Positions 47,468-55,501 are shown, counted from the first letter of the stretch. The stretch is 64,000 nt of DNA from Piscinibacter sp. HJYY11 (GCF_016735515.1 NZ_JAERQZ010000001.1:3708746-3772745); one strand, 5' to 3'. The notes: generated by a model not told the origin, from the letters alone. A program made the numbers and translations.

Positions 47468-48898
47468 ATGGAAGGTGGGCAAGCGCAAGTGCGCCTGGTG
47501 TTCGCAGGCGAGCTCCTGGAGGGCCACACGCTCGACGAGGTGAAGCGCCTCTTCGGCGAGATGTTCAAGCTCGACGGCGACCGGCTCGCCGCCATCTTTT
47601 CGGGCCAGCGCACCGTGCTCAAGCACCAGATCGGGCGCGACGATGGCGAGCGCTATGCGGCGCGGCTGAAGAAGCTGGGCATGCGGGTGCAGGTCGAGCC
47701 GATCGATGCGCTGCCCGAACTCAAGCCGCTGCCCGCCGCGGTGGGGGCGACACCGGCCGAGGCGGTGAAGACGGTGGCCGCGTCGGTACCCGCGGCCGGC
47801 CTGTCGCTCGCCGAGCTGGCCGACGAAGTCGAGTGCCCCAACTGCGGCGAGCGCCAGCCCAAGAAGTTCGTGCTGTGCCGCAAGTGCACCACCGACATCC
47901 CGCGTGCCCTCGCGTCCAGGGCCGAAGACGCCGAGCGGGCCCGCGCCGAGCGGCTCGCCGCGCGCCAGCAGGCCAGCGGCCGTTTTGCGCCGCCTGGTGC
48001 CGAGGTCGACGACGGCGCGGTGTTCTCCTCCGATGACGCGCCGCCGTTCTGGGGCTTCGGCTTCTCGGGCCGGCTCGGACGCATCAACTACCTGCTGTCG
48101 TTTTACGCCTCCATGCTGCTGTTCGGCCTGGTGGGCATCGGCGGCGCCGTCCTGGTGCCGCTGACGCGCAGCACCTTCGTCGCCATCCTGCTCATTCCGC
48201 TCATGCTGGCCGTGGTCGTGTGGGGCTTGCGTGCCACGGTGCTGCGCTTCCACGACATCAACCGCAGCGGCTGGTGGTCGCTCGTCTTCCTGCTGCCGGC
48301 GCTGCCCATGGTCTCGACGATCACGAGCGGCGGGGAGAGCATGCCCGGCACGGGCGCGATGACCATGTACATGGTCTTCTCGGTCATCAACCTGCTGCTG
48401 ACGCTGGTGCTGCTGATCTACCCGGGCACGCACGGCGACAACGACTTCGGCGGCCCGGCCCGGCAGGGCAACGGCTTCCTCGCCGCCATCCTCACGCTGG
48501 TGGCGGTGCTGGCCTTTGCCGCGTACGTCAGCTTCGCCATGAAGACCTACAACGAGTACTCGCGCAAGGCCGCGGCGCGCCAGGCGACACAGAGCGAATC
48601 GGACGACGCGCGCGCGCCCGGCGCCAACCCGTCCGCTGCGCCGGCGCCGCAGCAGCAACCCATGCCCGGCCTGCCGCCCGGCCCGGCGGCCGACGCCTTC
48701 CGCGACCAGTACATGCCGGCGTCGAACGAGAAGGCGTTCGCGATGTCGAGCGCCGGCGCCTACGGCTGGGCCGGTGGCAAGAGCTCCATGCGCGAGGCCA
48801 TCTCGGCCGCCCTGACCGACTGCGACCAGCGGCGCGACGCCTACACCAGCCAGTGCCGCATCGTGAACGTCAACGGCATGGTGCCCAAGGAACGCTGA
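47468..48898 (+). CDS. DUF805 membrane protein with zinc ribbon and extra domains
   Basis: The 476-residue protein combines four parts. First, an N-terminal domain of about 80 residues (VRLVFAGELLEGHTLDEVKRLF). Second, a zinc-ribbon (ECPNCGERQPKKFVLCRKCT). Third, a DUF805 domain with about five membrane helices (GRLGRINYLLSFYASMLLF to NLLLTLVLLIYPG). Fourth, a C-terminal segment with DUF4189-like features (AFAMSSAGAYGWAGGKSS, two cysteines). A low-complexity proline/alanine linker precedes the last part. DUF805 proteins are inner-membrane proteins of unknown function; the fusion is unusual. Confidence 0.78.
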   Translation: MEGGQAQVRLVFAGELLEGHTLDEVKRLFGEMFKLDGDRLAAIFSGQRTVLKHQIGRDDGERYAARLKKLGMRVQVEPIDALPELKPLPAAVGATPAEAVKTVAASVPAAGLSLAELADEVECPNCGERQPKKFVLCRKCTTDIPRALASRAEDAERARAERLAARQQASGRFAPPGAEVDDGAVFSSDDAPPFWGFGFSGRLGRINYLLSFYASMLLFGLVGIGGAVLVPLTRSTFVAILLIPLMLAVVVWGLRATVLRFHDINRSGWWSLVFLLPALPMVSTITSGGESMPGTGAMTMYMVFSVINLLLTLVLLIYPGTHGDNDFGGPARQGNGFLAAILTLVAVLAFAAYVSFAMKTYNEYSRKAAARQATQSESDDARAPGANPSAAPAPQQQPMPGLPPGPAADAFRDQYMPASNEKAFAMSSAGAYGWAGGKSSMREAISAALTDCDQRRDAYTSQCRIVNVNGMVPKER

Positions 48899-48998
48899 GC
48901 CTGCGCCGGTGGGCAGCCGCGGCCTTGCATGGCCTCGCGCACGTCGATGTGAATTGGTGATTTGCGTTTTCGACCGTCGCCGCCTAACGTGAAATCGT

Positions 48999-49025
48999 GG
49001 TGGTGCTGCGGGCTGCCGCACCACC
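48999..49025 (+). promoter_or_regulatory. Hairpin before the transglutaminase-like protease start
   Basis: GGTGGTGC (48999-49006) and GCACCACC (49018-49025) are perfect 8-bp arms around a 11-base GC-rich loop, ending 2 bases before the ATG at 49028. In mRNA it would hide the ribosome-binding region, so it may limit translation. Confidence 0.4.
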
Positions 49026-49027
49026 CC

Positions 49028-49660
49028 ATGCTGCGAAGAGCCTTCGCCCTCGGTCTCGCCGCCTGCACCTGTGCCGGCGTGGGGGTGAGCGCACGAGCCG
49101 CCACCGCCCCGCTGCAGGCCGCGGCGGAACGGTTCCTCCGGTTGGCGCAGCTGCTGCGGGGCCTGCCGGGCGCCGAGCGCGGCACGGCCTTGAACCGGTG
49201 GGTGAACCAGCTCGTCGACTACACCCCCGACCTGTCGTCGTGCGGCCGCCGCGACTGCTGGCAGACCCCGGCCGAGACCCTCGCGTCGGGCCAGGGCGAC
49301 TGCGAGGACTACGCCATCGTCAAGTACTTCCTGCTCGATGCGTGTGGCAGCGCGGGCTGCGCCCGGCTGGTGTACGCCCGTTGTGAGCGGGCGGCGCTGG
49401 TGGGCGAGTCGCCGGCCCACGTGGTGGTGATCGCCGACGCCCGCGCCGCGGACCCCCTGGTGCTCGACTGCGTCGGCGCGCCTCCGGCGCCGCTGTCGCA
49501 CCGGCCCGACCTGCGGCCCGTGTTCAGCTTCGACACCCACGGCCTGTGGCGCGGCGTGTCACAGGAGCAACTGGGCGACGCCGCCGTGCGCCTGCTGCCC
49601 TGGCGCGGCGTGCTGCAGCGCTGGTCGCAGCAGCAGCACCCCGGCTTGCAGGCAAGCTGA
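49028..49660 (+). CDS. Bacterial transglutaminase-like cysteine protease (BTLCP, LapG-related)
   Basis: The 210-residue protein has a signal peptide (LGLAACTCAGVGVSARA) and a transglutaminase-like domain with a catalytic triad: Cys92 in GQGDCEDYAIVKY, His131 in ESPAHVVVI and Asp147 in PLVLDCVG. This is the BTLCP (DUF920) family, which includes LapG, a periplasmic protease that releases adhesins. LapG usually lies beside lapD and a large adhesin gene, which are not in this window, so the substrate is unknown. The ATG at 49028 is preferred over a longer start because it begins the signal peptide. The stop lies 2 bases from the end of the convergent WYL gene. Confidence 0.85.
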   Translation: MLRRAFALGLAACTCAGVGVSARAATAPLQAAAERFLRLAQLLRGLPGAERGTALNRWVNQLVDYTPDLSSCGRRDCWQTPAETLASGQGDCEDYAIVKYFLLDACGSAGCARLVYARCERAALVGESPAHVVVIADARAADPLVLDCVGAPPAPLSHRPDLRPVFSFDTHGLWRGVSQEQLGDAAVRLLPWRGVLQRWSQQQHPGLQAS

Positions 49661-49662
49661 GC

Positions 49663-50367
49663 TCAGTTCGCCGTGCTGCCCGGCCGGTGTGCCGCTTCGG
49701 CCTGGCGGAAGAGATCGGGCAGCGTCTTGCCCGGCTCGTCGCGGAAGCCTGCGTTCAGCACCTCCAGCTCGCGGATGCGGTCGATGCGGAAGTTGCGGAA
49801 CCCCTCGCGCACCTCGCACCAGGCGGCGAGCGTCCACACCGCGCCCCAGTAGAAGCAGCCGAGCGGGCGCACCGTGCGCTCGCTCGCCACGCCCTTCAGG
49901 TCGAGGTAGGCGAGCCGCACCTTGCGCCGCCCTTCGGCCGCGAGCCGCAGCGGCTCGAGCCGCGAACGGGTGGCCGGGTCGAACTCGATCGGGGGCGCGT
50001 AGACCGCCAGCGTCTCGGCCGCGGCGCGTGCCGCCGGTGGCAGCACGGTGAGGATCTTGGACAGCGCGTTCTCGGCCTGGGCCGCGAGCGCAGCGTCGAG
50101 CCGCGGCTGGGCGATGCGCACCGAGGCGACCAGCGCCTGGGCTTCTTCGTGGGTGAACATGAGTGGGGGGAGGTCGAAGCCGGTGCGCATGCGGTAGCCC
50201 ACACCGGCTTCGCCCTCGATGGGCACCCCTTGCGTCATCAGCTCGGCGATGTCGCGGTAGACGGTGCGTTCCGACACCTCCAGTCGTTCGGCCAGGAATT
50301 GAGCGGTCGACAGGCGACGGCCGCGGATGAGCTGCACGATCTGGAAGAGGCGGTCTGCGCGTCGCAT
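49663..50367 (-). CDS. YafY-type HTH regulator with WYL domain
   Basis: The 234-residue protein has an N-terminal winged helix (MRRADRLFQIVQLIRGRRLSTAQFLAERLEVSERTVYRDIAELM) and a WYL domain (about 135-215, with RKVRLAYLDLKGVASERTVRPLGCFYWGAVWTLAAWCEVREGFRNFRIDRI, given here only as its position and key aromatic/arginine residues). WYL domains bind nucleic acids or ligands. The start at 50367 is chosen as the first residue of the HTH; an in-frame start 52 codons earlier adds low-complexity sequence. Its targets are not adjacent. Confidence 0.9.
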   Translation of the reverse strand: MRRADRLFQIVQLIRGRRLSTAQFLAERLEVSERTVYRDIAELMTQGVPIEGEAGVGYRMRTGFDLPPLMFTHEEAQALVASVRIAQPRLDAALAAQAENALSKILTVLPPAARAAAETLAVYAPPIEFDPATRSRLEPLRLAAEGRRKVRLAYLDLKGVASERTVRPLGCFYWGAVWTLAAWCEVREGFRNFRIDRIRELEVLNAGFRDEPGKTLPDLFRQAEAAHRPGSTAN

Positions 50368-50757
50368 GCGGTCGGGCTCGTCGGCCTGGGGCCGGGACGA
50401 AGGGGTGGGAGGTGGATGATTCTGCAACCGCACTGACGCAGGCGCGCGCAGCGGGAGCAGGGCGGGGCGCGCCATCACCTGCAAGGGGTGGCGCAAAGGG
50501 GGTTCGAAAGGCTCCAGCGGCATGGGCGGCTCAGCTCAGCGCGTGCAGGCCGATGCGGCGGTGTCGAGCAGGGGGGCGTGGGGTGTCATGAGGTCTCTCC
50601 TGTGGGTTCGGGGTCTTGTTGTCGTGAGCCGCCATGGTGGGCGGCCCTTCCTGACAGCGTTGTGTCAGGAGCCTTTCCGGGGCTTCGCCCGTCCGCCAGC
50701 GGCGCTCGGCACGAGGCTTCACAATCCCTCCCTCTCTCACCCGTGACCGGACCGTCC
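50368..50757. other. 390-base non-coding gap with a palindrome and a minus-strand mini-frame
   Basis: This is the largest gap in the window. It holds a 22-base palindrome (see next entry) and, on the minus strand, a 17-codon frame from ATG 50589 to TGA 50536 with a good AGGAG site, or a longer 34-codon frame in another phase. No convincing gene is present. It must contain the folE promoter (plus) and probably that of the WYL gene (minus). Confidence 0.6.
50649..50670. promoter_or_regulatory. Perfect palindrome TCCTGACA-N6-TGTCAGGA
   Basis: TCCTGACA (50649-50656) and TGTCAGGA (50663-50670) are exact 8-bp inverted arms around GCGTTG. The site lies between the divergent folE and WYL regulator genes and may be the WYL protein's operator. 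The arms include CTGACA/TGTCAG, a type of site common for YafY-like regulators in my recollection. Confidence 0.5.
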
Positions 50758-51486
50758 ATGCCTGCCCAACCGCCAGCGCCGCTCTTCAGAAGCGAGGAAG
50801 AACTCGCCCGCCTGAGCGCATCGGAGCGCATCCGCTACCGCGTCGTGGGGGCGCAGCAGCGCTACCACGCCAACGACAACATCTCTGCCTTCATCCGCGA
50901 AGGCGAGCTCGACGAGCTGCGCGAGGAAGTGGCCGCCAAGATGCAGGAGGTGCTGAAGGCCCTGGTGATCGACACCGAGAGCGACCACAACACGCAGGAA
51001 ACGGCCAAGCGCGTGGCCAAGATGTACGTCAACGAGGTCTTCCGCGGCCGCTTCCAGCCCATCCCGGCGGTGACCGAGTTCCCCAATGCCGAGCGCCTCA
51101 ACGAGCTGATGATCGTGGGCCCGGTCACCGTGCGCAGCGCCTGCTCGCACCACCTGTGCCCGATCATGGGCCGGGTGTGGATCGGCCTCCTGCCGAGCGA
51201 GCACTCCAACCTCATCGGCCTGTCGAAGTACGTGCGCATCTGCGACTGGATCATGAGCCGCCCGCAGATCCAGGAAGAGGCCGTGGTGATGCTGGCCGAC
51301 GAGCTGCAGGCGCGCGTCAAACCCGACGGCCTGGCCATCGTGATGGAGGCCGATCACTTCTGCATGCACTGGCGCGGCGTGAAGGACAGCGAGGCCATGA
51401 TGACCAACTCGGTCATGCGCGGCGCCTTCCTGAAGGACGCGAGCCTGCGGGCCGAGTTCCTGTCCCTGCTGCGGAAAAAAGGCTGA
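50758..51486 (+). CDS. folE: GTP cyclohydrolase I
   Basis: The 242-residue enzyme converts GTP to dihydroneopterin triphosphate, the first step of folate (and queuosine) biosynthesis. Zinc ligands are seen in VTVRSACSHHLCPIMGR and EADHFCMHWRG, with the QEEAVVMLADEL helix between. The N-terminal extension (about 60 residues before the catalytic domain) is longer than in E. coli. The ATG at 50758 follows a promoter-bearing gap. queC, another gene of the queuosine route, is 8 kb away but not linked. Confidence 0.95.
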   Translation: MPAQPPAPLFRSEEELARLSASERIRYRVVGAQQRYHANDNISAFIREGELDELREEVAAKMQEVLKALVIDTESDHNTQETAKRVAKMYVNEVFRGRFQPIPAVTEFPNAERLNELMIVGPVTVRSACSHHLCPIMGRVWIGLLPSEHSNLIGLSKYVRICDWIMSRPQIQEEAVVMLADELQARVKPDGLAIVMEADHFCMHWRGVKDSEAMMTNSVMRGAFLKDASLRAEFLSLLRKKG

Positions 51487-51494
51487 CCGGCCGG

Positions 51495-52445
51495 CTAGGC
51501 CCTGAAAGCGCTCGGCGGTTTGCCGGTGTGTCGCTGCACCAGGCGGTAAAGCGCCGAGCCGTCTTCGAAACCCACATCGCGCGCCACCTGGTCGATGGGG
51601 GCGCGTGTGGTCTGCAAGGCATGCAGCGCCGAGTCGAGCCGGATCTTCTGCACCAGCCGCATCGGCGTGAGGCCGGTGGCCGCGGTCACGCGGCGCGTGA
51701 GCGTGCGCGGGCTCACCGCCAGCTCGTCGGCGATCTCCTCCAGCGAGGGCACGTCGGCCAGGCGCTCGCGCACCAGCAGCTCCACCCGGTGGGCCAGCGG
51801 GTCCTGCGCGGCCAGGAAGGCCGGCGCCACGAAACGCGCCTGCGAGGCCCGCGGCTCGATCACCAGGTAACGCGCGACCTCCGTCGCGAGGCCCGGGCTC
51901 GCGAAGCGGGCCACGAGCGCCAGCATCAGGTCGATGTGCGCGAGCGAGGCACCGGCGGTCCAGATGCGATCGTCTTCCGTCACCATCGCATCGAGCGTGG
52001 TCTCGCTGCGCGGCGCGAGCGACTTCAGCGTGGGCACCAGCCACCAGGTGCTGGTGCAGCGACGCCCGTCGAGCAGCCCGGCCTGCGCCAGCAGGAAGAC
52101 GCTGCTGCACGAGGCCGCGAGGCTCGCGCCCTGGCCCCAGGCCTTGTGCAGCCAGGCCGAGGCGAGCTGCGCATCGGGCTCGGCCAGCCGGTCGGCGATC
52201 TGCCCGGGCGTGGCGGCGCCCAGCCCGGGCAGCACCACCAGCTCGCGCGCCCGCGCCTTGGCGAGCGGCTCGGCCGCCATCGAGAGGCCGTTGCGCAGCC
52301 CCACAGCGGGCGCGTCGGGCGAGAGCACACGGTGGTCGAACACCCGCTTGCCCGACAGCCGGTTGACGGCGCTCAGCACGTCGAGCGTGATGCCGAGCGA
52401 GGCGGGGCTGCTGCCGGCGAGGATGAGGGTGTCGATGCGGACCAT
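51495..52445 (-). CDS. GlxA-type transcriptional regulator (DJ-1/PfpI plus AraC HTH)
   Basis: The 316-residue protein has an N-terminal DJ-1/PfpI-like domain (about 1-185) with the cysteine elbow SLAASCSSVFLLA, and a C-terminal AraC-type double HTH (ERLADVPSLEEIADELAVSPRTLTRRVTAATGLTPM...GFEDGSALYRLVQRHTGKPPSAFR). It belongs to the GlxA subgroup. It is divergent from a tautomerase gene across 105 bases and probably regulates it. The effector is unknown. Confidence 0.92.
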   Translation of the reverse strand: MVRIDTLILAGSSPASLGITLDVLSAVNRLSGKRVFDHRVLSPDAPAVGLRNGLSMAAEPLAKARARELVVLPGLGAATPGQIADRLAEPDAQLASAWLHKAWGQGASLAASCSSVFLLAQAGLLDGRRCTSTWWLVPTLKSLAPRSETTLDAMVTEDDRIWTAGASLAHIDLMLALVARFASPGLATEVARYLVIEPRASQARFVAPAFLAAQDPLAHRVELLVRERLADVPSLEEIADELAVSPRTLTRRVTAATGLTPMRLVQKIRLDSALHALQTTRAPIDQVARDVGFEDGSALYRLVQRHTGKPPSAFRA

Positions 52446-52550
52446 GAGACGTGTGGCCAGAACGGCAAGATCAATGTCAGAACGGACAGTAGCACGGCGG
52501 CGCTGCCGGCGCGACAGTGGCCGGGTGTTCAACGACTGCCAGGCGACACC

Positions 52551-53003
52551 ATGCCGCTCCTCACCGTCATCCTCACCCCGGGCGCGTTCGACCCATCGGC
52601 CCAGGCCCGGCTCGCGCGCGGCCTCACCGAAGCCGCCTTCGAGGCCGAGTCGATCCCCCACGAGCCCGGGCCGCGCGCCCGCGGCATCGTGCTGATCCAG
52701 TCGCTGGCGCCCGGCCAGTTCTATTCCGCCGGCGAGCCGGCCGATGCCCGGGTGCGCGGCGTGTTCGCCACGCTGCAGGTGAGCGCCGGCGTGCTCGATG
52801 GGGCGCGCAAGGCCCGGCTGGCGGCGGCGGTGCAGGCCGCGGCCGAAGCCGCCGCCCCGGATCGCAGCCTCCCCATCGTCACCTCGCTCGAGATCCGCGA
52901 GGTGCCCGAAGGCAGCTGGGCGCAGAACGGCCGCATCGCGCGCCTGCCCGAGATGACCGCGACGGCGCGCTTCGGCCACCTGCTCGACGCGCTGGTCGTC
53001 TAG
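52551..53003 (+). CDS. Tautomerase/MIF family protein
   Basis: The 150-residue protein begins with Met-Pro (MPLLTVILTPGAFDP), giving the N-terminal proline that is the catalytic base in the tautomerase superfamily, after removal of Met. Two beta-alpha-beta halves are visible, with VLIQSLAPGQFYSAGEPAD and a second VTSLEIREVPEGSWAQNG. Length fits a fused two-unit (MIF-like) subunit. It overlaps the convergent receiver gene by 4 bases. The divergent GlxA-type protein is a likely regulator. The substrate is unknown. Confidence 0.85.
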   Translation: MPLLTVILTPGAFDPSAQARLARGLTEAAFEAESIPHEPGPRARGIVLIQSLAPGQFYSAGEPADARVRGVFATLQVSAGVLDGARKARLAAAVQAAAEAAAPDRSLPIVTSLEIREVPEGSWAQNGRIARLPEMTATARFGHLLDALVV

Positions 53004-53401
53004 GCCGGCGGCAGCCAGCGCAGCAGCATCGCGTAGAGCTGCTGCGGGTCGACCGGCTTGACCAGGTGGTCGTCCATGCCGGCCTGCAGGCAGGCCTCGC
53101 GGTCTTCGGCGAAGCCATGGGCGGTCATGGCGATGATGGGCAGCCGTGGGCCGAGCCGCTCGCGCAGGGTGCGCGCGGCGGCCAGCCCGTCCTGCACCGG
53201 CATCTGCATGTCCATCAGCACCAGCGCATAGGGCTGCGCGGTGGCCAGCGCCACCGCCTGGGTGCCGTCATCGGCGGTGTCGACCACCAGACCGACGGCG
53301 CGCAGCAACGCCAGCGCGAGCTTGCGGTTGATCGGGTGGTCTTCGGCCAGCAGCACGCGCTGGCCAGCGTGGTGTGTGCGGAGTTGCGCCTCGCGCGACA
53401 T
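53000..53401 (-). CDS. Stand-alone receiver domain protein
   Basis: The 133-residue protein is a single REC domain: VLLAEDHPINRKLALALL (acidic pocket Glu20/Asp21), phospho-acceptor Asp64 in LVLMDMQMPVQDG and Lys115 in DHLVKPVD. The DMQMPVQDG and AMTAHGFAEDREACLQAGMDD blocks are typical of receivers attached to hybrid histidine kinases, so this may be a detached or degraded kinase part. It is divergent from the HPt and NarL genes; together they look like parts of one phosphorelay. The start MSREAQL is used because it leads straight into the REC domain. Confidence 0.85.
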   Translation of the reverse strand: MSREAQLRTHHAGQRVLLAEDHPINRKLALALLRAVGLVVDTADDGTQAVALATAQPYALVLMDMQMPVQDGLAAARTLRERLGPRLPIIAMTAHGFAEDREACLQAGMDDHLVKPVDPQQLYAMLLRWLPPA

Positions 53402-53547
53402 GGCGCGGTTGTACTGACTCGCCGCCGCGGTGGCAATGCCGGCTGCCGCCTTCACCGGGTCGGGCGCGAGGGGATTCGTCCTTCCGGGGGATGACTCGTG
53501 CAGAGTTTTCCCGTCATGCTCTGAACCGTCCCACCTTCCCTTGCCTT

Positions 53548-53940
53548 ATGCCGATCGGCCCCGCATCCGAGCTGCCGCAGGTGAGCGGCCTTGACCTGTC
53601 GCGAGGCCTGCGGTTCTTTGCCGGCCAGGCAGAGGTGTACCGCGAGTCGCTGCTCGACTTCGTCCGCTTCTATGGCCCGGGCCTGGCCAGCGTCGAGGCC
53701 TGTCTTGCCCGGCCGTCGGCCGAGGCCCTGGTGCTGGCCCGCGCCGACGTGCACGCGATGGGCGGCGCCGCGGCCGCGCTGGGCGCCGAGGCGGTCGAGC
53801 GCCAGGTGCGGAAGTTCGAGGTGTCGTTGCGCCAGGCCGGCAGGGGCGACCCGGTGCAGCAGCTGGCGGCACTGCAGCGCGAGCTGGCCCTGCTGGTCGA
53901 GGGCCTGCGGGCCCAGCTGGGCCCGGCGGGAGGGGCCTGA
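53548..53940 (+). CDS. HPt domain protein
   Basis: The 130-residue protein is helical, with the phospho-histidine His69 in RADVHAMGGAAAALGA, followed by EAVERQVRKFEVSLRQAG and a C-terminal helix. This is the form of a histidine phosphotransfer protein (pattern HxxGGxxxxxGA, with Gly at the usual third position after His). It can carry a phosphoryl group between a receiver and a response regulator. Four bases separate it from the NarL-type gene, and the receiver gene is divergent 146 bases away. No kinase is in the locus. Confidence 0.82.
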   Translation: MPIGPASELPQVSGLDLSRGLRFFAGQAEVYRESLLDFVRFYGPGLASVEACLARPSAEALVLARADVHAMGGAAAALGAEAVERQVRKFEVSLRQAGRGDPVQQLAALQRELALLVEGLRAQLGPAGGA

Positions 53941-53944
53941 GCGC

Positions 53945-54583
53945 ATGCGGTTTCTCATCGTCGACGACCACCCCATCCTGCGGCTCGGCGTGCGGCACCT
54001 GCTGCATTCGGCCTGGCCGGAGGCCGAGATCGTCGAGGCCGAGACGCTGGAGCAGGCGGTCGAGCGGCTGACGGCGGCACCGCCGCAACTCGTGGTGCTC
54101 GATCTTTCGCTTGGCGACGCCACCGGCACCGAAGCGCCGGCGCGCCTGCTCCGCATGGGGAGCGGGGTGCCCATCCTGGTGCTGAGCCTGAACGCCGAGC
54201 CGTCGTTCGCGGCGCGGCTGCTGCAGATGGGCGTCTCGGGTTACCTGCCCAAGAGCCGCGCGGCCGATGAACTCGTCACCGCGGCGCGGCGGGTGCTCGG
54301 CGGGCACCGCTATGTCACCGCCGAGATGGCCGACCACCTGCTGGGCCTTCTCAGCGGCGATACCCCGGGCGCCCTGCCGCACGAGCGGCTGTCGGCCCAG
54401 GAGTACCGGGTGATGACGATGATCGCCGCCGGCCGCTCGCCGGCCGAGATCGCCGAGGCCATGCACCTGTCGACCAAGACCGTCAGCAGCTACCGGGCGC
54501 GCATCTTCGTCAAGGCCGGCTGGTCGAACAACACCGAGCTCACCAAGTACTGCGTGCAGCACGGGCTCACCGACCCGCTCTGA
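53945..54583 (+). CDS. NarL/FixJ family response regulator
   Basis: The 212-residue protein has a receiver domain (IVDDHPILRLGVRHLL, phospho-acceptor Asp53 in LVVLDLSLGD, Lys103 in GYLPKSRA) and a LuxR-type HTH (LSAQEYRVMTMIAAGRSPAEIAEAMHLSTKTVSSYRARIF). It starts 4 bases after the HPt stop. The pair is the natural end of a phosphorelay, the HPt donating to Asp53. Target genes are unknown; the orphan chaperone downstream is a candidate. Confidence 0.92.
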   Translation: MRFLIVDDHPILRLGVRHLLHSAWPEAEIVEAETLEQAVERLTAAPPQLVVLDLSLGDATGTEAPARLLRMGSGVPILVLSLNAEPSFAARLLQMGVSGYLPKSRAADELVTAARRVLGGHRYVTAEMADHLLGLLSGDTPGALPHERLSAQEYRVMTMIAAGRSPAEIAEAMHLSTKTVSSYRARIFVKAGWSNNTELTKYCVQHGLTDPL

Positions 54584-54745
54584 ACCGCCGCCGGCCCACG
54601 CGTGTAGGGAAGTTCACTACACGCGCTGCGGTGCCGGGCCGGCATGCGGCACCGCCGCACACCGACTCCACCTCCAGCGCCGCATGGCCGATAGTCCATG
54701 GCACACAGGCACACATCGCCGGCTCCGCTCAGGGAATCCTTCAAC

Positions 54746-55486
54746 ATGCTCTTCATCCGGCTGCTCGCCCTCTCGCTCACCGCTGCCGTGCTGCCCGCCT
54801 GGGCCGACGTCGGCCTGCCGGTCAGCGCGACGCCGGGCTCGATGTACATCCAGAGCGGCAACAGCAGCACCAGCGTGCTGATCGTCAACCGCAGCGGGCA
54901 GGACATGCTGCTGCACGCCGAGGCCATCGCCTGGCGGCGCGAGGGCGGCGCGGACCGCGATGCGCCGACCAAGGACCTCGCCATCGACCTGCCGGTGTTC
55001 GCCCTTGCGCCGGGTGGCCAGCAGACGGTGCGCATCACCTTGCGCGGCCCGGCGGCATCGGACCAGGAGATGGCGTACCGCATGGTGCTGCGCGAGCTGC
55101 CCGCCACCAACGCAGGCCCTGCGACGGCACGGCGCGCCAGCGCTGCGGCGCGGGCCGCGATGACGCTGCGCGTGCCGGTCTACGTGTCGCCCGCCCTGGT
55201 GCGGCGCCAGCAGCAGTGGCAGGCCCACATCGACGACGATGGCCAGCTCGTGGCGAAGGTGGCCAACCTGGGCAACGTGCACTACAAGGTGGGGGGCCTG
55301 CGCGTGCTGGGCGACACGCAGCCGCCGATCGTCATCTCTCACCCGTCGCAGTCGGTGCTGTTTCCCGGCGAGGCACGCACCTTCCGGCTGCTTCCGCCAA
55401 CGGTGCCCACCCACAAGCCCATCTCGCTCGAGGTGCGCACCGAGTTCGGTGTGCAGTACGTCGCGCTCGACCTGTCGGTGCGCTGA
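54746..55486 (+). CDS. PapD-like periplasmic chaperone (orphan)
   Basis: The 246-residue protein has a signal peptide (LLALSLTAAVLPAWA) and a two-domain pilus-chaperone layout: an N-terminal Ig-like domain with STSVLIVNRSGQDMLLHAEAIAW and LAPGGQQTVRITLRGP, and a C-terminal domain ending FGVQYVALDLSV. This is the COG3121 family that folds and delivers pilin subunits. No usher or pilin gene lies nearby, so it is an orphan and may serve a distant fimbrial operon. The ATG at 54746 is used because it begins the signal and has AGGGA upstream. Confidence 0.8.
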   Translation: MLFIRLLALSLTAAVLPAWADVGLPVSATPGSMYIQSGNSSTSVLIVNRSGQDMLLHAEAIAWRREGGADRDAPTKDLAIDLPVFALAPGGQQTVRITLRGPAASDQEMAYRMVLRELPATNAGPATARRASAAARAAMTLRVPVYVSPALVRRQQQWQAHIDDDGQLVAKVANLGNVHYKVGGLRVLGDTQPPIVISHPSQSVLFPGEARTFRLLPPTVPTHKPISLEVRTEFGVQYVALDLSVR

Positions 55487-55501
55487 AGGTTTGGGCCGCC
55501 G

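Noticed and set aside
50531..50740. Minus-strand mini-frames of 17, 34 and 69 codons upstream of the WYL regulator
   Set aside because: Low-complexity content and conflicting phases; only the 17-codon one has a good ribosome site. Kept as a note on the gap.
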